64,000 nt of DNA from JAIBJN01 sp963802795 (GTDB taxonomy: Bacteria; Actinomycetota; Thermoleophilia; Gaiellales; Gaiellaceae), in the NCBI GenBank assembly GCA_963802795.1, contig CAWDJV010000002.1, forward strand, positions 224,979-288,978, written 5' to 3'. A program made the translations under genes and the position numbers. The notes beneath the pieces were generated by a model that worked only from the letters and a program-made list of their open reading frames with translations, searched no databases and was not told the origin of the DNA. Numbering within the stretch: position 1 is the first letter of the stretch; the number at the start of each line of letters is the position of its first letter. Shown here in pieces: positions 7,444-15,343 of this stretch.

Positions 7444-8673
7444 ATGCGCCGCGTCGCGATCACAGGTATGGGAGCGGTCACCCCGATCGGGAACGATCTG
7501 ACCACCACCTGGGAGGGGCTCCTCGCGGGCAAGAGCGGCGTTGACGTGATCCAGGCCTTCGACCCGAGCGCCTTCCCGGTCCAGATCGCGGCGGAGGTGA
7601 AGGACTACAACCCGACGGGCGCCGCGCCTCCCAAGGAGGTGCGCAAGCTCGACCGGAACGTCCTCTTCGCGCTGACCGCGGCGAAGGAGGCGATGGGCGA
7701 CGCCGGGCTCAACGGGTTCGACCCGGAGCGTGTCGGCGTCGTCGTCGGCAACTGCATCGGCGGGTTCAACGAGCTGATGCGCCAGTACGACGTCCTCCGC
7801 GAGCGCGGGCCCGACCGGGTCTCGCCCACCTTCCTCGCCAACGTCCTCGTGGACTCGGCGAGCGGGCAGCTTGCCATCGAGCTCGGAATCCGCGGGCCCA
7901 ACTACGCGGTCGTCTCGGCCTGCGCGACGGGCTCGCACGCGATCGGGGAGGGGGCCCAGCTCGTCCGGCGCGGAGACGCCGACGCCGTCATCGCCGGCGG
8001 CACCGAGGGATGCATCCACCCGCTCATCCTCGCCGGCTTCTGCACGATGCGCGGGCTCGCTTCCGGAAACGGCGACCCCGCGAAGGCGGCGCGACCTTTC
8101 GACGCCGAGCGCGAGGGGTTCGTGATGGCCGAGGGCGCCGGGGTCGTCGTCCTCGAGGAGCTCGAAGCCGCCCGCGCGCGCGGCGCGCGCGTGTACGCGG
8201 AGGTGCTCGGCTACGGCGCCTCGAACGACGCCCACCACATGCTCCAGCCCGACCCCGAGTCAGAAGGGGTCGTGGCGATGATGCGGGCCGCGCTCGAGCG
8301 CTCGGGCGTCGCGCCGGGCGAGGTGGACTACATCAACGCCCACGGGACGGGGACGCCGCTCGGAGACCTCGCCGAGACCAAGGCGATCAAGGACGTCTTC
8401 GGCGACCACGCCTACGAGCTCGCGATCTCGTCGACGAAGTCGATGCTCGGGCACATGTTCGGGGCGGCCGGCGCGATCGAGGCGATGGTCTGCGCCCTGG
8501 CCATCCACGAGGGCTCGATCCCGCCCACGATCAACTACGAGCACCCGGATCCCGAGTGCGACCTCGACTACGTCCCCAACGAGGCGCGCAAGGCGGACAT
8601 CCGCGTGGCGCTCTCGAACGCGATGGGCCTCGGCGGCCACAACGGCTGCGTCCTCCTCCGTCGGGTGGCTTAA
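7444..8673 (+). CDS. fabF: Beta-ketoacyl-ACP synthase II (FabF)
   Basis: The 409-residue protein begins MRRVAITGMGAVTPIGNDL at ATG 7444, the normal FabF start. The condensing-enzyme triad is complete: Cys in SACATGSH (about residue 163), His in NAHGTGTPLGD (about 300) and His in GHMFGAAGA (about 337), with the late glycine-rich SNAMGLGGHNGC. It elongates acyl-ACP with malonyl-ACP in fatty acid synthesis in the cytoplasm. No other fab genes are adjacent; the ligase gene is divergent 24 bp upstream, and the first subtilase follows 47 bp downstream. The frame is open far upstream (to 6217), but similarity starts at 7444. Confidence 0.95.
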   Translation: MRRVAITGMGAVTPIGNDLTTTWEGLLAGKSGVDVIQAFDPSAFPVQIAAEVKDYNPTGAAPPKEVRKLDRNVLFALTAAKEAMGDAGLNGFDPERVGVVVGNCIGGFNELMRQYDVLRERGPDRVSPTFLANVLVDSASGQLAIELGIRGPNYAVVSACATGSHAIGEGAQLVRRGDADAVIAGGTEGCIHPLILAGFCTMRGLASGNGDPAKAARPFDAEREGFVMAEGAGVVVLEELEAARARGARVYAEVLGYGASNDAHHMLQPDPESEGVVAMMRAALERSGVAPGEVDYINAHGTGTPLGDLAETKAIKDVFGDHAYELAISSTKSMLGHMFGAAGAIEAMVCALAIHEGSIPPTINYEHPDPECDLDYVPNEARKADIRVALSNAMGLGGHNGCVLLRRVA

Positions 8674-8679
8674 CCCTCC

Positions 8680-8707
8680 CGCTCTTCCCTTTCGACTCGA
8701 GAGGGTT
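8680..8707 (+). promoter_or_regulatory. Leader element shared by both subtilase genes (copy 1)
   Basis: CGCTCTTCCCTTTCG, then ACTCGAGAGGG, lies 13 bp before the first subtilase ATG. Nearly the same sequence occurs at 10842-10870 before the second. CCCTTTC can pair with GAGAGGG or GAAAGGG, giving a short hairpin. It may be a regulatory or terminator-like element, or a remnant of the duplication that made the two genes. Confidence 0.4.
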
Positions 8708-8720
8708 CAATCTGGCGAGT

Positions 8721-10830
8721 ATGGGGTCTTTGCGTTTTCGGCTGCCGCTCCTTTTGGTCATCCTCTTGCTCGCCGCGGGCGTCACCGGCGCACAGGCGAG
8801 GACGCTCGCCGGCGACGGCAAGCTCCATCGAGTCGTCAGCGGCACCGCAGCTGACGCGGATTTCGTCGCCGGTCAGGTCATCGTCCAGTTCCGCGCGGGC
8901 GTCACGCATGCTGCGCGCGGCAAGGCGCTGGCGGCGCAGGACGCGAGGGCCGTCCACGCCCTCGGCCGACCGGGCTTGACTCTCGTGCGCCTGCGGCAGG
9001 GCGAGTCAGTTCGCTCGGCGGTCGCTGCCTTCGAGCGCGACCCGAGTGTCGTCCTCGCGGAGCCGAACTACCTCTACCGGGTCAGCCAGACGATTCCGAA
9101 CGACACGAACTTCGCATGCTCTGGGGGCTGAACCAGGCGGGCGACCACGACATCGACGCGCCCGAGGCCTGGGATACGCAAACGGGCAGCGAGAACGTCG
9201 TCGTGGCCGTGATCGACAGCGGCGTTGCCTACGACCATCCCGAGCTCGACGACAACATCTGGGTCAACAACGACCCGCCCGGAAACGGGGATGACGACGG
9301 AAACGGCAAGGTCGACGACACGAGGGGATGGGACTTCGTCCAGAACGACAACACGCCGCTCGACTTCAACGGTCACGGTACGCACGTCGCCGGGACGATC
9401 GGCGCCGAAGGGAACAACGCGGCCGACATCGCCGGCGTCAACTGGGACGTCTCGATCATGCCGGTGCGCGCCGGCGACGCGGGCGGGAGCCTCTCTGTGG
9501 CGGCCATCGTTTCCGCGATCAACTACGCCTGCGCGGAGGGCGCAGACATCGTCAACGGCAGCTTCGGCGGCCCCGGCAAGTCGCTGTCTATCGGCAACGC
9601 GATCAAGGCGTGTAACGGAACCCTCTTCGCGCTCGCCGCCGGAAACGACGGTCACGTCCTGAACAACAACACCGCTGCGACCAACGCGTACCCGTGCGAG
9701 TTCCACCGGCCGGCACCCCACGGTGTCGGCGCCTCGAACATCGTCTGCGTCGCCGCCACGAACATCAGCGACGCGCTGGCTGGGTTCTCGAACCGCGGAA
9801 CTTCGGCTGTGCACCTCGCCGCACCCGGCGTCGACATCTACAGCTCGTGGCCCCAGTGGTCATCCGTCTTCTCGGACAACCTCGAGACGAGCTTCGCCAA
9901 CTGGCGGGCGCTGGTGGCACTGCCGCCTGGCAACGAACGAACGAGATGGCCAGCTCCGGCTCCTTCAGCATGACCGACTCGCCGGGAGCGAACTACCTGA
10001 ACAGCCAGCAGTACTTCATCCGCAACGCAACTGCGATCAACCTCGCCGGCCGCTCAGGGTGCAGTGTGGACTACGACCTCGAACTCCTTATACGTGACTT
10101 CGACCTGCCTCAAATCTTCGACTGGTTCGCCGTCGAGATGGCGAGCAACTCAGCGGGGCCGTGGACAGAGAGCGCCTTCTACTTCGGTGACACAGTGCCT
10201 CCCGCCGGGCCGGGAGGCTTCGCGCATCTGACCGACGATCTCTCCTTCCTCGATGGGCAGGCGAACGCCTTCCTCCGATTCGCCGTCTACACCGACGGCT
10301 CGGTCACCGACGGGGGAGCACACGTCGACGACGTCGTCGTGAGCTGCCTCGTGGCCAACGGCGAGGACTACAACGAGATCAACGGGACCTCGATGGCGAC
10401 GCCGCACGTTGCCGGCGTGGCGGCGCTGCTCCTGGCCCAGGAGCCCGCGATGTCGCCGGCGAAGCTGAAGAACGCGCTCCTGAAGGGAGTCGACAAGAAG
10501 TCCAACCTGACGAACCACGTCTCGAGCGGCGGTCGGCTGAATGCCAACCGGTCGCTCGCGATCGCCATGGACCACACGCGTCCGAACACGACGATCACCG
10601 CGCGACCGCCCGCGCGGACGACGAGTCGGAAGGCGACCTTCAGGTTCACCTCGAACGAGTCTGGCTCGACCTTCCAGTGCAAGCACATGGACGGAGCCTG
10701 GCGGGCGTGCTCGTCGCCCAAGGTCTACACCGGCCTGTCCAAGGGCCTTCACAGGTTCCAGGTGCGGGCGATCGACAGGAACGGCAACGTCGATTCGACG
10801 CCGGCCGCGGACACCTGGCGCATCCGCTAG
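8721..10830 (+). CDS. Secreted S8 subtilisin-like protease with inserted beta-sandwich domain (two frame breaks)
   Basis: ATG at 8721 starts a signal peptide (LRFRLPLLLVILLLAAGVTG), then an I9-like propeptide (FVAGQVIVQFRAGV to AEPNYLY). The S8 domain has Asp in VAVIDSGV, His in NGHGTHVAGT and Ser in NGTSMATPHVAG. Between the His and Ser blocks (about 9850-10360) lies a roughly 150-residue beta-sandwich insert with strands such as GGAHVDDVVVSC. The C-terminus has an Ig-like repeat (FRFTSNESGSTFQCKHMDG). The frame is broken near 9115 (between NDTNF and MLWGLNQ) and near 9920 (between FANWRA and AAWQRTNEM); all pieces resume without loss. A paralogue follows immediately. Whether functional depends on whether the breaks are sequencing errors. 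Confidence 0.85.
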
Positions 10831-10841
10831 CGCCGCGGGGT

Positions 10842-10870
10842 CGCTCTTCCCTTTCGGCCCGGGAAAGGGC
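10842..10870 (+). promoter_or_regulatory. Leader element shared by both subtilase genes (copy 2)
   Basis: CGCTCTTCCCTTTCG followed by GCCCGGGAAAGGG repeats the sequence at 8680-8707, again just upstream (15 bp) of a subtilase ATG. It can form a CCCTTTC/GAAAGGG hairpin. Confidence 0.4.
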
Positions 10871-10884
10871 AAGATCCGTCCACG

Positions 10885-12964
10885 ATGCGGTCGGTTGGTC
10901 TGAGGGTCTTTCTCTTTGGCGTTGCGGTTCTGCTCCTCGGCGGGGCGGGCGGCGCGGGCGCGGCCCCGGGCGGCCTCCAGCAGCAGGTAGGGGCGCCCGC
11001 GAGGTACGTCCCCGGCGAGGTGATCGTGCAGTTCCGGGCAGGCGTCTCCGCCTCGGCGAGAAGCGCGGCCCTCGAGGCGAGCGACGCGCGCGCCGCGCGC
11101 GGCCTCGGCGAGGCGGGCCTCACGCTCGTCCGACTCGAGAAGGGCGCCTCGGTGCGGTCGGCGGTCGCCGAGCTCGAGAGCGATCCGCGCGTCGAGTTCG
11201 CCGAGCCGAACTACGTCTACCAGTTGAGCGCGATCCCGGACGACCCCCTCTTCCCGCGGCTCCACGGGCTCCACCAGCCCGGCGGCAACCACGACATCGA
11301 TGCCCCGGCGGCCTGGAATACGACGACGGGCGACGCGGACGTGGTCGTCGCCGTCATCGACAGCGGCGTCGACATCGACCACCCCGACCTGGACGACAAC
11401 ATCTGGGTCAACTCGGACGAGATCCCAGGGAACGACTTCGACGACGACGGCAACGGCTTCGACGACGACGTGAACGGCTGGGACTTCGTCCAGGAGGACA
11501 ACACGCCCGCCGACTTCAACGGCCACGGGACGCACGTCGCGGGGACGATCGGCGCCGAGGGGGACAACGCCATCGGCGTCACCGGCGTCAACTGGGACGT
11601 CGCGATCATGCCGCTCCGCGCGGCGAACGGAAACGGCAGCCTCGCGACCAGCAACATCCTTGCCGCCTTCGAGTACGCGTGCCGGAACAGGGCCGACATC
11701 GTCAACGCGAGCTTCGGAGGCTCCGGCAAGTCCGTCGCCCTCGGCAACCGGATCAAGTCGGCGGTCTGCGAAGACACGCTGTTCGTCGTGGCGGCCGGAA
11801 ACGAGGGCGCGAACCTGACGACAAATACGAGAGCGACGAACGCCTACCCCTGCGAGTATCACCGGCGCCCCCCGCAAGGAGTCCGCGCGACGAACGTGAT
11901 CTGCGTCGCCGCCACCAACACGTCCGACCGGCTGGCGGGCTTTTCGAACCGAGGCAAGGCCGCCGTGCACCTCGCTGCGCCCGGCACGACCATCTGGAGC
12001 ACCTGGCCCGGCTACCACACGATCTTCTCGGAGAACTTCGACGGCTCGGAAGCCACGTTCGACGCCCGTTGGGGCCAACGAACGGGTGGTAGTCCGCTCT
12101 GGAACCGGACCACGGCGAAGAAGACTTCCGGCTCGCGCAGCCTGACGGACTCGCCTGCCGTGAACTACCCGAATCTCAGCAACAGGAGCATCCGCAAACT
12201 GGGCTCGTTCGACCTCAGTGGCGAAGCCGGCTGCCGGCTCGAGTACCGGATGTGGCTCCAGACGGAGTTCGGCTTCGACGAGTTCCTGATCGACGTCGAG
12301 GACGGTGCGACGATCGTGCGGTTCAGCGGGTGGACAGGCTCGACGGGCGGATCGTTCTTCCCGATCAGCGAGGACTTCTCGCGCTGGGACGGCGCGTCGC
12401 AGGTCTGGTTGCGCTTCCGGCTCCAGAGCGATCGGAGCATCCGCTTCGACGGCGTCTACATCGACGACCTCCGCGTCAAGTGCCTCGACCCGGGCACCGC
12501 GGACTACGAGTCGCTCGCCGGCACGTCGATGGCGACGCCGCACGTCGCGGGCGTCGCGGCTCTGCTCCTCGCGCACGGGAATCACTCAGTGGCTGGGTTG
12601 AAGCGCGCGATTCTCAGGGGCGTCGACCGCAAGGCGCGCTCTCACGAACCACGTCTCCACGGGCGGCCGCCTGAACGCGGCGGACTCGATCAGGGTGTTC
12701 ACCGACCACACCCGGCCGACCACGACCATCACGGACAAGCCGTCCAATCGAACTCGGAGGCACAGGGCGACGTTCAGGTTCAGGTCGAACGAGCCGGGCT
12801 CCTTCTTCCAGTGCAAGCACATGAGCGGCGCCTGGACGTCGTGCTCTTCGCCGAAGACCTACAGGGGCCTGGACGAGGGCCTCCACAGGTTCAGGGTGCG
12901 GGCGATCGACAAGGCAGGAAACGTCGATCGGACGCCTGCCCAGGACTCATGGCGGATCGTCTGA
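10885..12964 (+). CDS. Secreted S8 subtilisin-like protease, paralogue (one frame break)
   Basis: ATG at 10885 opens a signal peptide (VGLRVFLFGVAVLLLGGAGG), then a propeptide (YVPGEVIVQFRAGV to AEPNYVY) and a catalytic domain with VAVIDSGV (Asp), NGHGTHVAGT (His) and AGTSMATPHVAG (Ser). As in the upstream paralogue, a beta-sandwich insert of about 150 residues (from IFSENFDGSEATF to DGVYIDDLRVKC) separates the His and Ser blocks. After RGVDRKA (about 12640) the frame shifts by one; the correct continuation reads LTNHVSTGGRLNAADSI and the Ig-like tail FRFRSNEPGSFFQCKHMSG, ending TWRIV-like at 12964. It overlaps the next gene by 16 bp. The pair arose by tandem duplication. Confidence 0.87.
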
Positions 12965-13404
12965 GCGCCGCGGCCCGGATCGGGCTGGTCGTCCTCCTCC
13001 TTGCGCTCTCGGCGTGCGGTGGCGGTGGAGGCGGCGGTGGCGGCGGCGGGGGCGACCTCCAGCAGGAGGCGACCGAGGTCGAGGCGCTCCTCGACCAGAT
13101 CGAGGCGCTGGCGACCTCGGCCACGACGGCGCCGGAGCTCTCGCAGCAGCTGAGACAGGTCCGCGACCAGGTCGAGGTGGCGCTCGAGGAGGTCGCGGGC
13201 GCGGAGGCCTCTGACGAGCTCGCCACCGAGCGCGATCGGCTCGCAGGCACTCTGCACTCGCTCCGCACCCAGCTCAACCGGGTCCAAGGACAGGCCGACG
13301 CCGGCGACCTCGAGTCCGCCCAGGCCGCCCTCGGCGGCCTGCTCTCGATCGCCCAGCTCAGGGCCGTGATCGACGCCATCCGCGAGGGCGCCGGCCCAGG
13401 CTAG
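12949..13404 (+). CDS. Lipoprotein with polyglycine linker and helical domain
   Basis: ATG at 12949 starts a 151-residue protein with a lipoprotein signal (GLVVLLLALSAC, Cys about residue 23) followed by twelve glycines and an all-helical region rich in Glu, Gln and Leu (VEALLDQIEALATSATTAPE, RQVRDQVEVALEEVAGAEAS). The helical part has heptad character and probably forms a coiled coil on the outer face of the membrane. The start lies inside the end of the second subtilase, consistent with translational coupling to a secreted protease. No known family. The poly-Gly tract after the lipobox is a spacer. Confidence 0.7.
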   Translation: MADRLSAAARIGLVVLLLALSACGGGGGGGGGGGGDLQQEATEVEALLDQIEALATSATTAPELSQQLRQVRDQVEVALEEVAGAEASDELATERDRLAGTLHSLRTQLNRVQGQADAGDLESAQAALGGLLSIAQLRAVIDAIREGAGPG

Positions 13405-13680
13405 GCGCGTCCCTTCCGGCCACGGCCGGGGGTCTGACCCCGGACGTGGCTGCTAGGGACCTGGCTAGATGGCGTCGGGGGTCAGGTCGGCTACGGACTG
13501 GAGAACGACGTCGGCGAGGCCGAGGGCGTGGTCGGCCGGCGAGCGCGTCCCTTCCGGCCACGGCCGAGGGTCTGACCCCGGACGTGGCTGCTAGGGACCT
13601 GGCTCGATGGCTTCGGGGGTCAGGTCGGCTACGGACTGGAGAACGACGTCGGCGAGGCCGAGGGCATGGTTGGCCGGCGG
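13405..13680. repeat. 138-bp tandem duplication of the HAD gene's 3' end
   Basis: Two copies of a 138-bp unit lie head to tail (13405-13542 and 13543-13680), starting GCGCGTCCCTTCCGGCCACG and differing at only a handful of positions. The second copy contains the true last 30 codons of the HAD hydrolase gene and its stop; the first is a non-coding echo with the same downstream sequence, including GGGGTCTGACCCC, a small hairpin. A recent slippage or unequal-recombination event would explain it. Confidence 0.85.
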
Positions 13681-14253
13681 GTACTGCGGGTTGGGGACGG
13701 CGACGACGCGCATGCCGGCCGCCTTCGCGCTCCGGATCCCGTTCTCGGAGTCCTCGACGGCTGCGCATCGGGTCGGATCGACCGCGAGTCGACGCGCTGT
13801 CTCGAGGTAGACGTCAGGGGCCGGCTTGCCGCGGGCGACCTCCTCGGAGGAGACCGTCACCCGGAAGCGAGGCCCGAGGCCGGAGGCCGAGAGGACGAGG
13901 TCGATGATCTCGCGGTTCGAGGAGGAGGCGAGCCCGAGCGGCCAGCGCGCCGCCGCCGCCTCGACGGCCTCCACCGCGCCGGGCAGCAACGGCAGCTCCT
14001 CGCGATAGACGGACTCGAGCCGGGTCACGACCTCCGCGCTGATCTCCTCGGGAGTCTCGGCGAGGCCGATGACGTCGTGCATGTAGCGCGACCACTCCGG
14101 CGAGCTCATGCCCATCATGTCCCTGGAAGCGCGCTCGTGCCAGCGACCGCCGCGCTCCGCCGCGAGCTGCTTGCGCACGTCGTCCCAGACGTGCTCCGAG
14201 TCGACGATGACGCCGTCGAGGTCGAAGACGACCGCTTCGATCACCGCGCGCAC
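13591..14253 (-). CDS. HAD-superfamily hydrolase, beta-phosphoglucomutase-like
   Basis: GTG at 14251-14253 gives a 220-residue protein starting with VRAVIEAVVFDLDGVIVDSE, with the DxDG nucleophile motif, a helical cap, LASSSN (motif II), a Lys in ARGKPAPDVYLE (motif III) and AVEDSENGI (motif IV acidic residues). This is the subfamily I pattern of phosphoglycolate phosphatases and beta-phosphoglucomutases, so a small sugar phosphate is the likely substrate. The stop of the flavin reductase gene lies 4 bp upstream, so the two form an operon. An upstream frame extension to 14463 has no similarity and is rejected. Confidence 0.88.
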   Translation of the reverse strand: MRAVIEAVVFDLDGVIVDSEHVWDDVRKQLAAERGGRWHERASRDMMGMSSPEWSRYMHDVIGLAETPEEISAEVVTRLESVYREELPLLPGAVEAVEAAAARWPLGLASSSNREIIDLVLSASGLGPRFRVTVSSEEVARGKPAPDVYLETARRLAVDPTRCAAVEDSENGIRSAKAAGMRVVAVPNPQYPPANHALGLADVVLQSVADLTPEAIEPGP

Positions 14254-14257
14254 CCGC

Positions 14258-14728
14258 TCACACCGACACGTACCCCTGCCCGACGTGGACGAGCGGGGGG
14301 CCGCCGCGTCCTCGCTCGACCGAGAGGACCTCGCCGACGAAGAGCGTGTGGTCGCCGGTGGCATGCTCGGCCGAGAGACGGCACTCGAGCCACCCCAGAG
14401 CTCCCTCGAGGAGCGGAGCGCCGGACGCTCCCTCGCGCCACTCGATCCCGTGCCAGTGGGCAAAGGGCGGCACGCCGCGTGCGAAGTGCTGGGCGACGGC
14501 CGCCTGCTCTCCCGAGAGGAGGCTCAACGCGAAGCCGCCCGCGGCACGGAGGAGCTCGTGCATGGCCGCCTGTCGGCTGACGGAGACGCCGACCAGCGGC
14601 GGGTCGAGTGACAGCGACACCACCGCGCTGACGGTGAGGCCCAGCCGCTCGCCCGCGGCGTCGACGGTGAGCACGCCGACCCCGGCGGGGAAGCTGCGCA
14701 TCAGCTCGCGGAGGTCATCGCCGAGCAT
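14258..14728 (-). CDS. Flavin reductase-like domain protein
   Basis: The 156-residue product has the FMN-binding split-barrel pattern of the DIM6/NTAB flavin reductase family: FPAGVGVLTV near the start, LGLTVSAVVSLSLDPPLVGV (FMN-phosphate region), then FALSLLSGEQAAVAQHFA, and a late GDHTLFVGEVLSVERG strand. These proteins supply reduced FMN to two-component monooxygenases or act alone on small electron acceptors. The gene is upstream of the HAD hydrolase in the same operon and divergent from the peroxidase-related gene at 14768, with 39 bp between start codons. Confidence 0.85.
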   Translation of the reverse strand: MLGDDLRELMRSFPAGVGVLTVDAAGERLGLTVSAVVSLSLDPPLVGVSVSRQAAMHELLRAAGGFALSLLSGEQAAVAQHFARGVPPFAHWHGIEWREGASGAPLLEGALGWLECRLSAEHATGDHTLFVGEVLSVERGRGGPPLVHVGQGYVSV

Positions 14729-14767
14729 GGAACGAAGAAGCTAGCCGATCCCTGTCAGAATCAGCGG

Positions 14768-15316
14768 ATGCCGCACATCCGGCTGATCGAGGTGGACGAG
14801 GCGACCGGAGCCCTCGCGGACGAGTACGCGGCGGCGCTCGGCCGGGCGGGCAAGGTCTTCAACATCGTCAAGGCGATGTGCCTGAACCCGACCGTCCTCA
14901 ACCGCTCCATGGAGCTCTACAAGGCGATCATGTTCGGGCCCTCCGCGCTCTCCCGCGCCGAGCGAGAGCTCCTCGCAGTCGTCGTCTCGACGGCGAACGA
15001 CTGCCATTACTGAATTCGCGCGCACGCAGACGACCTCCGTGCCGAGGGCGCACCCGACGAGCTGGCCGAGCACGCGATGCACGACTATCGCGCCGCCGAC
15101 CTCGAGCCGCCCGTGCGCGCGCTCTGCGACCTCGCCGTGAAGATGACCGCTACCCCAGCGAGCGTCACCCGTGAGGACGCGGACGCCCTTCGGGCTCACG
15201 GCTGGAGCGACCGCGCCATCCACGACGCGATTCAGGTCATCTCCTACTTCAACTACGTGAACCGGGTGGCGGACGCGGTCGGCATCGAAGACGAGCCTGA
15301 GTGGGACGCCCGCTGA
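14768..15316 (+). CDS. Candidate selenoprotein: AhpD-like peroxidase-related enzyme with CxxU motif
   Basis: The frame reads 182 residues through a single in-frame TGA at 15011-15013. Before it lies MPHIRLIEVDEATGALADEY to VVVSTANDCHY; after it RAHADDLRAEGAPDEL to ISYFNYVNRVADAVGIEDEP. Both halves match one family, the uncharacterised peroxidase-related branch of the carboxymuconolactone decarboxylase/AhpD superfamily. That family carries a redox CxxC on the long helix; here the sequence is C-H-Y-TGA, so TGA replaces exactly the second catalytic Cys and would insert selenocysteine. The codon phase is intact on both sides, unlike the indel breaks elsewhere in the window. A hairpin directly follows the TGA. 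Alternatives are a nonsense mutation or base error. No sel genes or tRNA-Sec are in the window. Confidence 0.75.
15014..15051 (+). promoter_or_regulatory. Possible bacterial SECIS hairpin after the in-frame TGA
   Basis: Directly 3' of the TGA, GCACG (15022-15026) pairs with CGTGC (15038-15042), with A-T/G-C pairs possible inside and an outer GCGC (15018-15021) with GCGC (15048-15051) pairing across a 5-nt bulge. The apical loop can be drawn as GACGACC, placing a G first and starting about 15 nt from the TGA, near the lower limit for bacterial SECIS elements. High GC makes chance hairpins common, so this is supportive only. Confidence 0.4.
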
Positions 15317-15343
15317 CCTAACTGAGCGTTACGCTCCGCGACC

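Noticed and set aside
8721..10830. Programmed frameshifting in the subtilases
   Set aside because: The breaks are at different positions in the two paralogues and lack a shared slippery sequence, so errors or mutations are more likely.
12965..13404. Giant subtilase-lipoprotein fusion (single frame 10885-13404)
   Set aside because: The single frame arises because a frame break in the subtilase brings it into phase with the downstream lipoprotein, which has its own ATG and signal peptide.
14768..15013. Two separate short hypothetical genes (14768-15013 and 15077-15316)
   Set aside because: Both halves belong to one protein family in one continuous frame; the TGA between them sits at the redox Cys position.
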